From assembly GCA_963834715.1 (NCBI GenBank), contig CAWIDE010000004.1, forward strand, positions 1 through 64,000: a stretch of DNA of 64,000 bases, read 5' to 3'. A program made the translations under genes and the position numbers. The stretch comes from CAVSUZ01 sp963834715. GTDB lineage: Bacteria > Pseudomonadota > Alphaproteobacteria > Acetobacterales > Acetobacteraceae. The notes beneath the pieces are model-generated. The model did not search any database. It was given only the letters and a program-made list of their open reading frames with translations, and had not been told where the DNA came from. Below are positions 27,099-35,229 of this stretch, piece by piece (the first letter of the stretch is position 1; every line of letters begins with the position of its first letter).

Positions 27099-27592
27099 TC
27101 AGCCTTTCCATCCCCTCCCCAGGCCCAGGTGACCCCGCGCCCAACAGGGGTCCTCGGTCAACTTGGCACCTGCCCAGGTCTAGGGCACGGCTCATGGGAA
27201 CTGCGCACTTAAAGGGGCACCTTATCCGTGGAAATCGTATTGGATCGGGGTCGCGACCGGCCGCCCGTGCTCATCCGATCCGAAAGTCGCACGCCAAATG
27301 CGATCCCGCGCACATACGATGTGACGCCGGGGGTTGAGCCCGGGACTTGCAAAGGCGACTGACGGGTCCTGTGTTGCGCAAAAAGGCGAGGAGCAGACGC
27401 TGGCATTGTCAGTGGTTTTGTGCCGGAATAGATATATTTTTGCCTATACTCTGATTGCTTCCTAATCGTCTTAATCCGGATGCTCACTAATTCTCGAGTC
27501 TTGCTAGCCGCAGAGCTTGACTGTGATTAGATAAAGAGGATGATCTTGTCCATCCTCAATGGCGACCGTTACAAAAAAGGGAAGGTGCCTAA
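27099..27592. other. Gene-free stretch upstream of the ABC transporter operon
   Basis: 494 bases without a supported gene. The part 27,420-27,545 is clearly more AT-rich than its surroundings (for example ATATATTTTTGCCTATACT) and is the best place for the operon promoter, but I cannot assign -35/-10 boxes with normal spacing. A small hairpin follows at 27536-27557. Confidence 0.5.
27536..27557 (+). promoter_or_regulatory. 5' leader hairpin before the solute-binding-protein gene
   Basis: GAGGATG (27536-27542) pairs with CATCCTC (27551-27557) around an 8-nt loop, 35 nt before the start codon. Its place suggests an effect on mRNA stability or translation; this is inference. Confidence 0.35.
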
Positions 27593-28915
27593 ATGGACAC
27601 CAGCAGATCGACGGGAGATCTCACCACCCATTTGATGCATCGCAGGTCGGTCCTCCGGCTTGGTGCGCTTGCTGGGGCCATGCTTCCGATCTTGAGCTCC
27701 CGCGCCGTTGCGAAACCGACAACGCCCTTGCACTTCGTGGGCTGGCAATACAATCCGCAGATCGTAGCGGAGAACGTCGCGACGTTCGAGAAACTGTACG
27801 ACGAGAACGTCGAGTATCAGCTGGTCGCGGGCGAATACCAGGCCTTATTAGAAACGATGCTGATCGCTGGCAAGAAGTTCGACATGATGTACAGCGAAGA
27901 GGCGACCCTTGCGCGCTGGGTCGCGGCGAATTGGGCACGCGACGTGGAGGATATGCCCGATGTTGCGGCAATCAAGGAAAGTATGGTGCCGGTCGGAGTG
28001 CGCAACCTCTCGCTGCCGAATGGCAAACTAGGCGGGCTGCCTTACTACGCCGGTTACAATGCATTCGTCTTTAATGAAGCACACCTGGATAAAGCAAAGA
28101 TCCAACCACCCGCGACGTGGGAGGAGTTGCTTGCCTCCGCCCGCAAACTCAAGCGCGACAAAATCGCTGACTATCCTTATGTCAGCCACTGGGAGCATAC
28201 CTGGGCGAGCTTATCGTGGAGTCTGTTTGCCGTCTGGTATTCTGAGGGAGCAAAGGTCTTCGACAGCAAGTTTAATCCGGTATTTGACGACAAGTTCAAA
28301 AAGGTCCTTGAGCTGCATCGGACACTTTATAAAGAAGCGCTGGTCCAGCCGGATATCTTTACACTGCCACAGGAGGGTGTGCCCAGCTTCGCAACCGGGC
28401 AGCACAGCTTCATGATCCTGCACGACTACGATCAGAAGGTGGTGAACGACCCCAAGCTTTCCCAGTGCGCTGGGAAGGTGAAGAATGCCCTGATGCCGGG
28501 CGCAATACGTTCAACATTCTCGTGGGTTTCACTCTACCTCATGGGCGGCCAACCGGTGAGCGCCGAGCGTGCGTGGAACCTAATGCGATTTTTTGGCGGC
28601 AAAGCAAAGGACGGTCAGTATCATGTGATAAAACGCTGGGCCCTTCAGTTTGGTTTGGGTACACCCTACAAGGAGGTCCTCGAGGACCCGGAGGTCGTCG
28701 CGTCCTTTAAGAAGTGGAAAGATGTAGACATAGCGCGCCATCAACTGGAAATCTCTACGCCGCGCGATGTTTCCAAAACGTTGTGGTTCTCGGATTGGGA
28801 CTGGTACATGATGGGGGCGGTTCAGGACTATATCCGCGGCAACCAGCCGACTGACCAGCTCGTTGAAGACCTCACTAAACACGTGTCTCTATTCAAAGCA
28901 AGGTATCCCGGCTGA
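27593..28915 (+). CDS. ABC transporter solute-binding protein (family 1), Tat-exported
   Basis: 440 residues, ATG behind GGGAAGG. The N-terminus has a twin-arginine signal (HRRSVLRLGALAGAMLPILSS, R17-R18), so the protein is likely folded before export. The mature part shows the family-1 extracellular binding fold: LHFVGWQYNPQIVAENVATF, LPYYAGYNAFVFNEAHLDKA, PPATWEELLASARKLK, and VPSFATGQHSFMI. It delivers a solute, probably a carbohydrate or polyol, to the permease encoded 3 nt downstream. The operon continues through an ATPase and a two-gene FAD dehydrogenase, so the imported or sensed substrate may be what the dehydrogenase oxidises. Confidence 0.9.
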   Translation: MDTSRSTGDLTTHLMHRRSVLRLGALAGAMLPILSSRAVAKPTTPLHFVGWQYNPQIVAENVATFEKLYDENVEYQLVAGEYQALLETMLIAGKKFDMMYSEEATLARWVAANWARDVEDMPDVAAIKESMVPVGVRNLSLPNGKLGGLPYYAGYNAFVFNEAHLDKAKIQPPATWEELLASARKLKRDKIADYPYVSHWEHTWASLSWSLFAVWYSEGAKVFDSKFNPVFDDKFKKVLELHRTLYKEALVQPDIFTLPQEGVPSFATGQHSFMILHDYDQKVVNDPKLSQCAGKVKNALMPGAIRSTFSWVSLYLMGGQPVSAERAWNLMRFFGGKAKDGQYHVIKRWALQFGLGTPYKEVLEDPEVVASFKKWKDVDIARHQLEISTPRDVSKTLWFSDWDWYMMGAVQDYIRGNQPTDQLVEDLTKHVSLFKARYPG

Positions 28916-28917
28916 CC

Positions 28918-30831
28918 GTGCCACATATCTCGACCACTATAGAGCAGCGGTCCGCTTCCTCACTCAGGCACATACGCCGTTGGCACGTACCGGCCAAGTG
29001 GGTCCCGGTGCTGCTCACGACTCCAACGCTGCTCGCCGTCTTCCTCGTGATCGGCCTTCCGTTGGCTTATTCGCTGGTCCTCAGCCTGCATGAGATCAAC
29101 GTTCTGACTCACCGGTGGGTCTTCGTGGGACTTGACAATTACACGCAGTCAGTGGCCGATCCGACTTTTCTGTTCGCGCTGGGACGTACGGGGGTCTTCG
29201 CCGTCGGGACGGTCACCGCAGGACTGGCGATCGGCACGGGCATGGCGGTCGTGCTTAATGCGCGCTTTTTCGGGCGTGGCCTGCTGCGTGGCCTCGTGCT
29301 GATACCCTGGGCAATGTCCCCGGTTGCAGTAGGAATTCTATGGGCCTGGGTGTTCAACGGCGATTACGGTCCGCTCAACGCACTACTGATCGATTCCGGC
29401 GTAATCCGGACTTCAATTCACTGGCTCGGCAGCGGCACCGGCGCATTCGCGCTCGTCGCAATGGTCTACGTATGGAACCAGGCCCCGTTGACATGCCTGC
29501 TGCTGCTCGGCGGCCTTCAATCGATGCCAGAGAATTTGCACAGGGCCGCGCGCGTGGATGGTGCCGGGCCATGGACTCGGTTCTGGCGCATTACCTTGCC
29601 CTGGTTGCGGCCGACCATGCTGCTTGTACTGATCCTCACAACGATCAACGCGATTATGGCGTTCGATCTATTCTGGATCATCACGCAAGGTGGGCCGGGC
29701 AGCGCGACGACGGTGTTCTCCTGGCTAGGCTATGTGGAGGCGTTCCAATATTTCCGCTTCGGTCAGGGCGCCGCAGTGCTATACGTGCTGACCCTCCTGT
29801 GCTTGTTGCTCGCCGTTATATACGGACTACTGCTATTTGAGCGATCGGGCGGTCGCACCAGGAGCGATAGGGAACGCCCCCTCGCGGAAACACTGCTCGT
29901 GCGCACTCCCACCGGACTCGGCCGCGCAGTGCCGCCCCCGCGTCCATCCCGGCGCCGCCACTTCAGGAACCGCGCACGTATCGAACGCCTGAGCATCCGT
30001 CTTGCCGCTTTTGTAATTCTGGTGTGGTCCGTTGCGCCATTCCTATGGCTTGTTCTGATGAGTATCTCGCCGTCCTCGGAACTCGTCCGCAGCCCGCCGC
30101 GACTTCTGCCAAACCATTTAACTCTCGAGAATTATTGGGCAGTCTTGTTTCCGCAAGCTAGTGGTGCTGCGAGCGTAGCGGCGCGTCGCGTCCCTTATGG
30201 GATTTGGAACAGCATCGTCGTCGCGACATTAGTGACCGTCATCAATGTGGTTCTCGGGTCGCTAGCAGGATATGGCTTCGTCATTGCACGTAGGAGCCGC
30301 CCATTGCGCTCGGCATTCTGGGCACTGATGCTCACCCGCATGACGCCGAGCCTCGTCCTGATACTGCCGTTCTTCATGATTTTTCGTGCCGCTGGACTTC
30401 TCGACACTCACATCGGACTCGTGATCGCGTATTGCAGCCTCATCCTGCCACTCTCGACGTGGATCATGAAGGGCTATTTCGAGGGCATGCCGGCCACACT
30501 GGAGCATGCCGGGCGGGTGGATGGCTGTACTCGCTTACAAGCGATCGGACAGATTGTCTTACCAATCGCGCGGCCGGGAATCGTCGCGACCGCCATTTTT
30601 TGTTTCCTGGTCTCCTGGAATGAGTTTGTCATCGCCCTGATACTGACGAGCACGCCGGCTGCGCAGACAATCCCTATAACCATTGCGGGTTTTCTCGCGC
30701 AGCTTCAGTTCTACGACTATGGTCCGATGTTTGCCGCCAGTGTCCTGGCCGTTATCCCGCCAGTGGCTGTTGCGCTCTTCTTCCAGCGCGCCCTGATCAC
30801 CGGCATGCTGTCCGGATCGGTGAAGGGCTAG
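28918..30831 (+). CDS. Fused ABC permease (two MalF/MalG-type domains in one chain)
   Basis: 637 residues from a GTG at 28918. Two complete binding-protein-dependent permease domains are joined. The first has six predicted helices and the EAA-loop motif NLHRAARVDGAGPWTRFWRITLPWL near 207-230. The second has EAA-loop motif TLEHAGRVDGCTRLQAIGQIVLPIA near residues 535-560. An Arg/Pro-rich cytoplasmic linker of about 60 residues (ERSGGRTRSDRERPL to RRRHFRNRARIERL) joins them. MalF- and MalG-type subunits are normally separate genes. The ATPase gene begins 3 nt after the stop. The frame is open throughout and both halves are in the same frame, so this is not an obvious error product. Confidence 0.9.
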   Translation: MPHISTTIEQRSASSLRHIRRWHVPAKWVPVLLTTPTLLAVFLVIGLPLAYSLVLSLHEINVLTHRWVFVGLDNYTQSVADPTFLFALGRTGVFAVGTVTAGLAIGTGMAVVLNARFFGRGLLRGLVLIPWAMSPVAVGILWAWVFNGDYGPLNALLIDSGVIRTSIHWLGSGTGAFALVAMVYVWNQAPLTCLLLLGGLQSMPENLHRAARVDGAGPWTRFWRITLPWLRPTMLLVLILTTINAIMAFDLFWIITQGGPGSATTVFSWLGYVEAFQYFRFGQGAAVLYVLTLLCLLLAVIYGLLLFERSGGRTRSDRERPLAETLLVRTPTGLGRAVPPPRPSRRRHFRNRARIERLSIRLAAFVILVWSVAPFLWLVLMSISPSSELVRSPPRLLPNHLTLENYWAVLFPQASGAASVAARRVPYGIWNSIVVATLVTVINVVLGSLAGYGFVIARRSRPLRSAFWALMLTRMTPSLVLILPFFMIFRAAGLLDTHIGLVIAYCSLILPLSTWIMKGYFEGMPATLEHAGRVDGCTRLQAIGQIVLPIARPGIVATAIFCFLVSWNEFVIALILTSTPAAQTIPITIAGFLAQLQFYDYGPMFAASVLAVIPPVAVALFFQRALITGMLSGSVKG

Positions 30832-30833
30832 CT

Positions 30834-31913
30834 ATGGCGAGTGTCGCTCTCGAGGCTATGAGCAAGTCATACGGAACGGTCGGCGCTCTGCGTGCCCTCG
30901 ATCTCAGTATCGAAGACGGTGAGTTCCTCACCCTGCTGGGCCCCTCCGGCTGTGGCAAGAGCACGGCTCTCGCCTGCATTGCCGGGCTGGAGCTGCCGAC
31001 CGCAGGACGCATCCTGTTCGGCAGCCGCGATGTCACCCGGTTGGAGCCACACGAGCGCGACGTCGCAATGGTGTTTCAGGATTACGCGCTCTATCCGCAC
31101 ATGACGGTACGAGACAACATGCGCTTTGGCCTGAAGCAGCAGCGCATGCGCCGAACCGAGATTGACCACCAGGTCGCCAAGGCGGCCGAAATGCTGGGCC
31201 TCGGTCCACTTTTGGACCGCCGGCCGGCTGAGCTCAGCGGTGGTCAGCGGCAGCGTGTTGCTGTGGGCCGGGCGGTGGTGCGAAATCCGTCCGTGTTCCT
31301 TATGGACGAACCGCTTTCCAATCTCGATGCCGCACTGCGTGTCCGTACGCGTACTGAAATCCGGCGCCTGCAGCGGGAACTGGGGGTCACTTCCATATTC
31401 GTCACCCACGACCAGGAAGAAGCGATGGTGCTGTCCGACCGCATTGCCGTGCTGCGAGGCGGAGAATTGCAGCAGCTCGGAAAGCCGACGGACGTCTATC
31501 GCGACCCGGTCAACCTGTTTGTCGCTTCGTTCATCGGCTCGCCCGCAATGAATATGCTGGAGTCATCTATACACTTTGATCCAGAGCGAATAACTGCGCG
31601 CGTGGCGGATCAGGTGATTCACCTGCCGCGCACCTCGGTGCGTACTGCTTGGCATGGCGAACGACGGGCCCTCCTTGGCCTGCGCCCAACCGACCTGGGG
31701 GTCACCAACCCCGATGCAGCAGAGCTGCGAGGACGCGTTTTCCTCGTTGAGCCCATCGGACCATTTGCTTACGTCGACCTCGACCTCGCAGGGTGGTCTA
31801 TCAAAGCCACTGTCGATCCGGACAGCGCTCCGGCCGTGGGAGATATCATCGGCATTTCCCTCGCATCCGGTCGCGCCTGTCTCTTCGATCCAGACACGGA
31901 GGCACGGTTGTGA
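30834..31913 (+). CDS. ABC transporter ATP-binding protein (MalK/UgpC type)
   Basis: 359 residues. Walker A LLGPSGCGKSTAL is near residue 37; AMVFQDYALYPHMTVRDNM is the Q-loop region; ELSGGQRQRVAVGRAVVRNP is the ABC signature; FLMDEPLSNLDAALR is Walker B; IFVTHDQEEAMVLSD is the switch His. The C-terminal part (about 240-359) is the TOBE/regulatory domain typical of carbohydrate importers, with GLRPTDLGV and VEPIGPFAYVDLDL. It energises the fused permease. Its TGA overlaps the next ATG by one base (TGATG), so the transporter and dehydrogenase genes form one translationally coupled operon. Confidence 0.93.
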   Translation: MASVALEAMSKSYGTVGALRALDLSIEDGEFLTLLGPSGCGKSTALACIAGLELPTAGRILFGSRDVTRLEPHERDVAMVFQDYALYPHMTVRDNMRFGLKQQRMRRTEIDHQVAKAAEMLGLGPLLDRRPAELSGGQRQRVAVGRAVVRNPSVFLMDEPLSNLDAALRVRTRTEIRRLQRELGVTSIFVTHDQEEAMVLSDRIAVLRGGELQQLGKPTDVYRDPVNLFVASFIGSPAMNMLESSIHFDPERITARVADQVIHLPRTSVRTAWHGERRALLGLRPTDLGVTNPDAAELRGRVFLVEPIGPFAYVDLDLAGWSIKATVDPDSAPAVGDIIGISLASGRACLFDPDTEARL

Positions 31914-32401
31914 TGCCAGGCAACGGGAGCAATACTGAGGACCGGGCAGTACTCGGCCTTATGAACACGGTGCTGCCCGGCGGTCACGGATTTCCGGCTG
32001 CCGCTAGCACTGGCATGGGCGATCTGCTTGTGGCCCGCCTTCGCAGGGCAGATCCGGCGCTACCGGGAAAGATCGCAGCCGCACTCGGCGCAGATGGCCG
32101 GCTTCCCGATCAGGAAACTCACTGGTGCGATGCCGCCGCTCGGCTCGAGGCGGTGGAGCCAAAGCTTTTCGACGAGTTCCGGAAATACGCGTATCTCACC
32201 TATTACGAACAGCCGTCAGTAATTGATGCCATCCGGAAGTTAGGTTTCCGTTATAACGACTCGCCGTTGCCGGATGGCTATCCGGACGAACCCTTTGATC
32301 CGGAGCGTGACGCACCACGGCACGGACGAGGCGCATGGATCCGGACCGAAGACGTGAAAAGGGTGGATCTGAGCCGGCTCGGTCTGGAGGGAACGCGATG
32401 A
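31913..32401 (+). CDS. Gluconate 2-dehydrogenase subunit 3-like protein
   Basis: 162 residues. LGLMNTVLPGGHGFPAAASTGMGDLLVARLRRADP at the start, FDEFRKYAYLTYYEQPSVIDAIRKLGF in the middle and a C-terminal DSPLPDGYPDEPF region resemble the small subunit of membrane gluconate/sorbitol-type dehydrogenases (PF13618). Unlike periplasmic family members it has no Tat or Sec signal, so the dehydrogenase may be cytoplasmic. Its gene overlaps both neighbours (TGATG upstream, ATGA downstream) and it should form a complex with the FAD subunit that follows. No cytochrome c subunit gene is present. Confidence 0.75.
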   Translation: MPGNGSNTEDRAVLGLMNTVLPGGHGFPAAASTGMGDLLVARLRRADPALPGKIAAALGADGRLPDQETHWCDAAARLEAVEPKLFDEFRKYAYLTYYEQPSVIDAIRKLGFRYNDSPLPDGYPDEPFDPERDAPRHGRGAWIRTEDVKRVDLSRLGLEGTR

Positions 32402-34038
32402 GCAGGCCAGATCACGCCGATGTCCTTATTATCGGAGCGGGCGCCAGTGGCGCTATCCACGCTCTCGTGCTGGCTGCGGCCGGCTTGCGCGTCGTCTGCC
32501 TCGATCAGGGTGGTTGGACCGAGCCAACTCAACATCCGCACTATAACAAGGATTTCGTGTACCAGCGGCAGAATTGTTGGAGCCCGGAGCCCACGCTACG
32601 GCGCGGCGCCGATGACTACCCGGTCGAGGGGAGCCAATCCCACGCATTGATGTGGAATGGCGTCGGCGGTTCGACCAACGTCTATGCAGCGCTCTGGCCC
32701 CGCTTTCGTCCATCTGACTTCCGCAAAGGTGTTGAGCATGGCCTCGCGCTGGACTGGCCGATCACCTACGAAGAGTTGGCCGAGTTTTATGACGAGGCGG
32801 ACCGGCTGATCGGGGTCAGTGGTCTTACAGGCGATCACGGACTGCCACCGCGAGCACCCTATCCGCTCGGGCCCTTGCCAATGCGTGCGAGCGGCCGCGC
32901 GATCGCGCGAGGATTCGAGCGGCTCGGGTGGCATTGGTGGCCCATGCCTTCCGGCATCATCTCGGAGAATTACGACGGGCGCCCTGCCTGCAACGGCTGC
33001 GGCAATTGCGCCTCCGGCTGTCCGCGCGGCTCCATGGCAAAAATGTCAATCACCTTGTGGCCCCGCGCCATCGCGGCAGGCGCCGAGCTGCGTCCAGGTG
33101 CGCGGGTCGAAAGGATTGAGACCGGGCCAGACGGGCGCGCAACAGGCGCGATCTATATTGATCGCGCAACAGGACAGCGGGTGCAGCAAACTGCTGATGT
33201 GCTGATTCTTGCCGCTAATGGGGTTGGTAGTCCCCGCCTGCTGTTGCTGTCGGACAGCGCACGGTATCCCCGCGGCCTGGGGAACGCCAGCGATGTGGTC
33301 GGGCGTTATCTGATGCACCACACCCTCGTCGCGGCGGAAATCTGGGTCGACGAGCCGATCGCAGGACATATTGGAAATTCTGGCGCGATCATTAGCAGCG
33401 AATTTGCTGAAACCGATGTCTCGCGCGGGTTCGTCAATGGCTTTAATTTCAACGTTGCCCGCACCGGCCCGGCCGGAGCGAGCGCGATTGGAGCTTTCGG
33501 CAATCGGCCGGCCCCCTGGGGTGTGGAGCACCACCGCTGGTTCGTGCGTCACTTCGGGCACAGCTTCGGCGCCTTCGCAATCGGCGACGATCTCCCGCAA
33601 GCGGCCAATCGGATCACGCTGTCGCAGACGGAAACTGACAGTGACGGACTGCCAGCGGCAAAGTTGCGCTATATCCCGCACGAGAACGACACACGCATGA
33701 TGTGCTATGCAATTGACCGATTGCGCGACCTCGCCCGTGCAGTAGATGCTTTCGATGTGGTGGTTACCGATTACTGCGAAAACGGAGTGTACCGCACGCC
33801 AGCTTGGCACCTTCTGGGTACTTGTCGTATGGGCTCGGACCCAGCCAGTTCTGTTGTCAACAAATGGCACCAAAGCTGGGAGGTGCCAAACCTATATGTC
33901 TGTGATGGGAGCAGTTTTGTTACCGGGGCTGTGGTGAATCCTACCAGCACGGTGACCGCGCTCGCCCTGCGTTCCGCTCGCCATCTGGCATCCGATTTCC
34001 GCGAGCTGAGATCCACAAACAGGACTGAGGCCAACTAA
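32398..34038 (+). CDS. GMC-family FAD dehydrogenase (gluconate/sugar dehydrogenase large-subunit type)
   Basis: 546 residues. FAD fold DVLIIGAGASGAIHALVLAAAG; QSHALMWNGVGGSTNVYAALWPRF with the GG-S-T signature; a Cys-rich stretch ACNGCGNCASGCPRGS near residues 197-213, as found in membrane-bound sugar dehydrogenase large subunits and able to hold an Fe-S cluster; LILAANGVGSPRLLLLS; and the C-terminal WHLLGTCRMGSDPASSVVN with catalytic His plus VVNPTSTVTALALRSA. Probably oxidises a sugar, polyol or sugar acid. It pairs with the small subunit gene it overlaps by ATGA. No signal peptide, and no cytochrome gene nearby to accept electrons. Confidence 0.9.
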   Translation: MSRPDHADVLIIGAGASGAIHALVLAAAGLRVVCLDQGGWTEPTQHPHYNKDFVYQRQNCWSPEPTLRRGADDYPVEGSQSHALMWNGVGGSTNVYAALWPRFRPSDFRKGVEHGLALDWPITYEELAEFYDEADRLIGVSGLTGDHGLPPRAPYPLGPLPMRASGRAIARGFERLGWHWWPMPSGIISENYDGRPACNGCGNCASGCPRGSMAKMSITLWPRAIAAGAELRPGARVERIETGPDGRATGAIYIDRATGQRVQQTADVLILAANGVGSPRLLLLSDSARYPRGLGNASDVVGRYLMHHTLVAAEIWVDEPIAGHIGNSGAIISSEFAETDVSRGFVNGFNFNVARTGPAGASAIGAFGNRPAPWGVEHHRWFVRHFGHSFGAFAIGDDLPQAANRITLSQTETDSDGLPAAKLRYIPHENDTRMMCYAIDRLRDLARAVDAFDVVVTDYCENGVYRTPAWHLLGTCRMGSDPASSVVNKWHQSWEVPNLYVCDGSSFVTGAVVNPTSTVTALALRSARHLASDFRELRSTNRTEAN

Positions 34039-34076
34039 ACGCCAAATGGCGTCCCACTTTGTCTCGGCCATGTCTG

Positions 34077-34496
34077 TCATCCCCATGCCGGGGCTGGGTT
34101 CAGCCTCAGGGCCTGCCGAACGGCATCCAAGGACTTACGGGACACCGACCCCGCAGTATCGACCCATTTCCCACCCCGGTGCATCCGCTTCCACCGGAAC
34201 ACTGCAGCGCCAGGACCAAACAGCGTGCGCCCGCGTCGAGTCAGCCCGCCCCAAACCCAACCAATATCGTCGTTGGTCATTTTAAGATCCTCTCTAATTT
34301 TATCGCAAGAGAAGTGCTCCTGGTGGTGCTCCACGATCGCACGAATGACGCTCTGCATTTTTTCGGAGCATCCCGCCAGGAACTCGTGCGCATCATCTAC
34401 CGACAGATCGACCAGGGCAGCGTCACCGTCCGTAGGCGGCTCCTGAGGCGTTAAGCCGATTTACTCCAAAAGCCCATCCCGTAAGGGTTGCGGCAT
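34077..34496 (-). pseudogene. Unknown protein gene with one in-frame stop
   Basis: From the ATG at 34496 the frame reads MPQPLRDGLLE, then TAA at 34461-34463, then stays open for about 127 codons: IGLTPQEPPTDGDAALVDLS, AHEFLAGCSEKMQSVIRAIV, EHFSCDKIREDLKMTNDDIG, WVWGGLTRRGRTLFG. No start codon lies between the stop and an internal ATG at 34358. The first ATG plus the continued open frame suggest one nonsense mutation. The CDKIREDLKM part could be a helix-turn-helix. I do not recognise the family. Confidence 0.5.
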
Positions 34497-34642
34497 CGTG
34501 CGGAGCACGCTGGCGCTAAGGAAAATACCGGTCTCCATAGTCATTCTCCAAGGTTATGTGATGTCTACGTCTCTGAAGGTAACTGCTCGGATCTATCAAT
34601 GTCATCTCGGCATGAGGTCGCCAAGACGGATGCGGAGTAAAC

Positions 34643-34680
34643 GGCCGCCCTGCCGCTCCCGTAAAGGGGGCGGCCTTTTT
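34643..34680 (+). terminator. Strong rho-independent terminator
   Basis: GGCCGCCC (34643-34650) pairs with GGGCGGCC (34668-34675), followed by TTTTTC. It would stop rightward transcription before the ffh region. No long gene precedes it directly on the plus strand. Confidence 0.75.
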
Positions 34681-34940
34681 CGCGACGGTTGAGGGCGGCA
34701 CCACCCGGATTGCCTTCGATAAGTGCCGTTCCTGCATTCACCCTCTTCGCCCGGGCGGAACGGCGCCGGCCGGGGTGACGGATCTCGCCGTGTTCTACTC
34801 CGGCGATACGAGATCGCGCTCGCGATGCTGCACTTCCTGGACGGCGAGTTCGACCAGGGCCGAGCGGCTGCGCCGTGTGAAGCCTCCCAACTCCGTCCTC
34901 CCTCCGCCGCCGCCATCATCCCCAGGTTCACCACCCCCCG
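34681..34940. other. Gene-free stretch between terminator and repeat array B
   Basis: About 260 bases. Short open frames exist but none has a recognisable sequence or RBS. I see no RNA gene. Confidence 0.4.
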
Positions 34941-35100
34941 AAGCGTACACTTCGACTCTCCAAAAACCCCCCAGGTGACCCTTTCGCCCGTCTCAAAACC
35001 TGCGAAGTGACCCCCTCGTTCCCCCGAAATCCCCTCAAGTGACCCTTTCGAAACCGCGAAAACCGGCCAAGCGACCCCTTCATCCCACCACCCCCGACCC
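34941..35100 (+). repeat. Array B: five-copy exact 32-nt periodic repeat
   Basis: The core AAGTGACCCYTTCG starts at 34941 (variant AAGCGTACACTTCG), 34973, 35005, 35037 and 35069. All four spacings are exactly 32 nt. About 12-14 nt per unit are conserved and the remaining 18-20 nt vary. It ends about 130 nt before the ffh start. Confidence 0.9.
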
Positions 35101-35229
35101 GCAGCCAGCCACCACCTTGACTCCCACCCCCCACCCCACTACCCAACACCCCAGACCCCTCCCCCAGGGACCCCCGCCGCTCCGCGAAGGCTCGCGCAGC
35201 GGCGCTTCACCGTTTGGAGCCAACCTAAC

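Noticed and set aside
27325..27360. tRNA T-arm-like GGGTTGAGCCCGGGAC
   Set aside because: No acceptor stem, D-arm or anticodon arm can be formed around it.
34560..34640. Short peptide gene ending just before the terminator at 34643
   Set aside because: A 13-codon frame (MSSRHEVAKTDAE) exists but lacks a ribosome binding site and any recognisable family; too weak to call.
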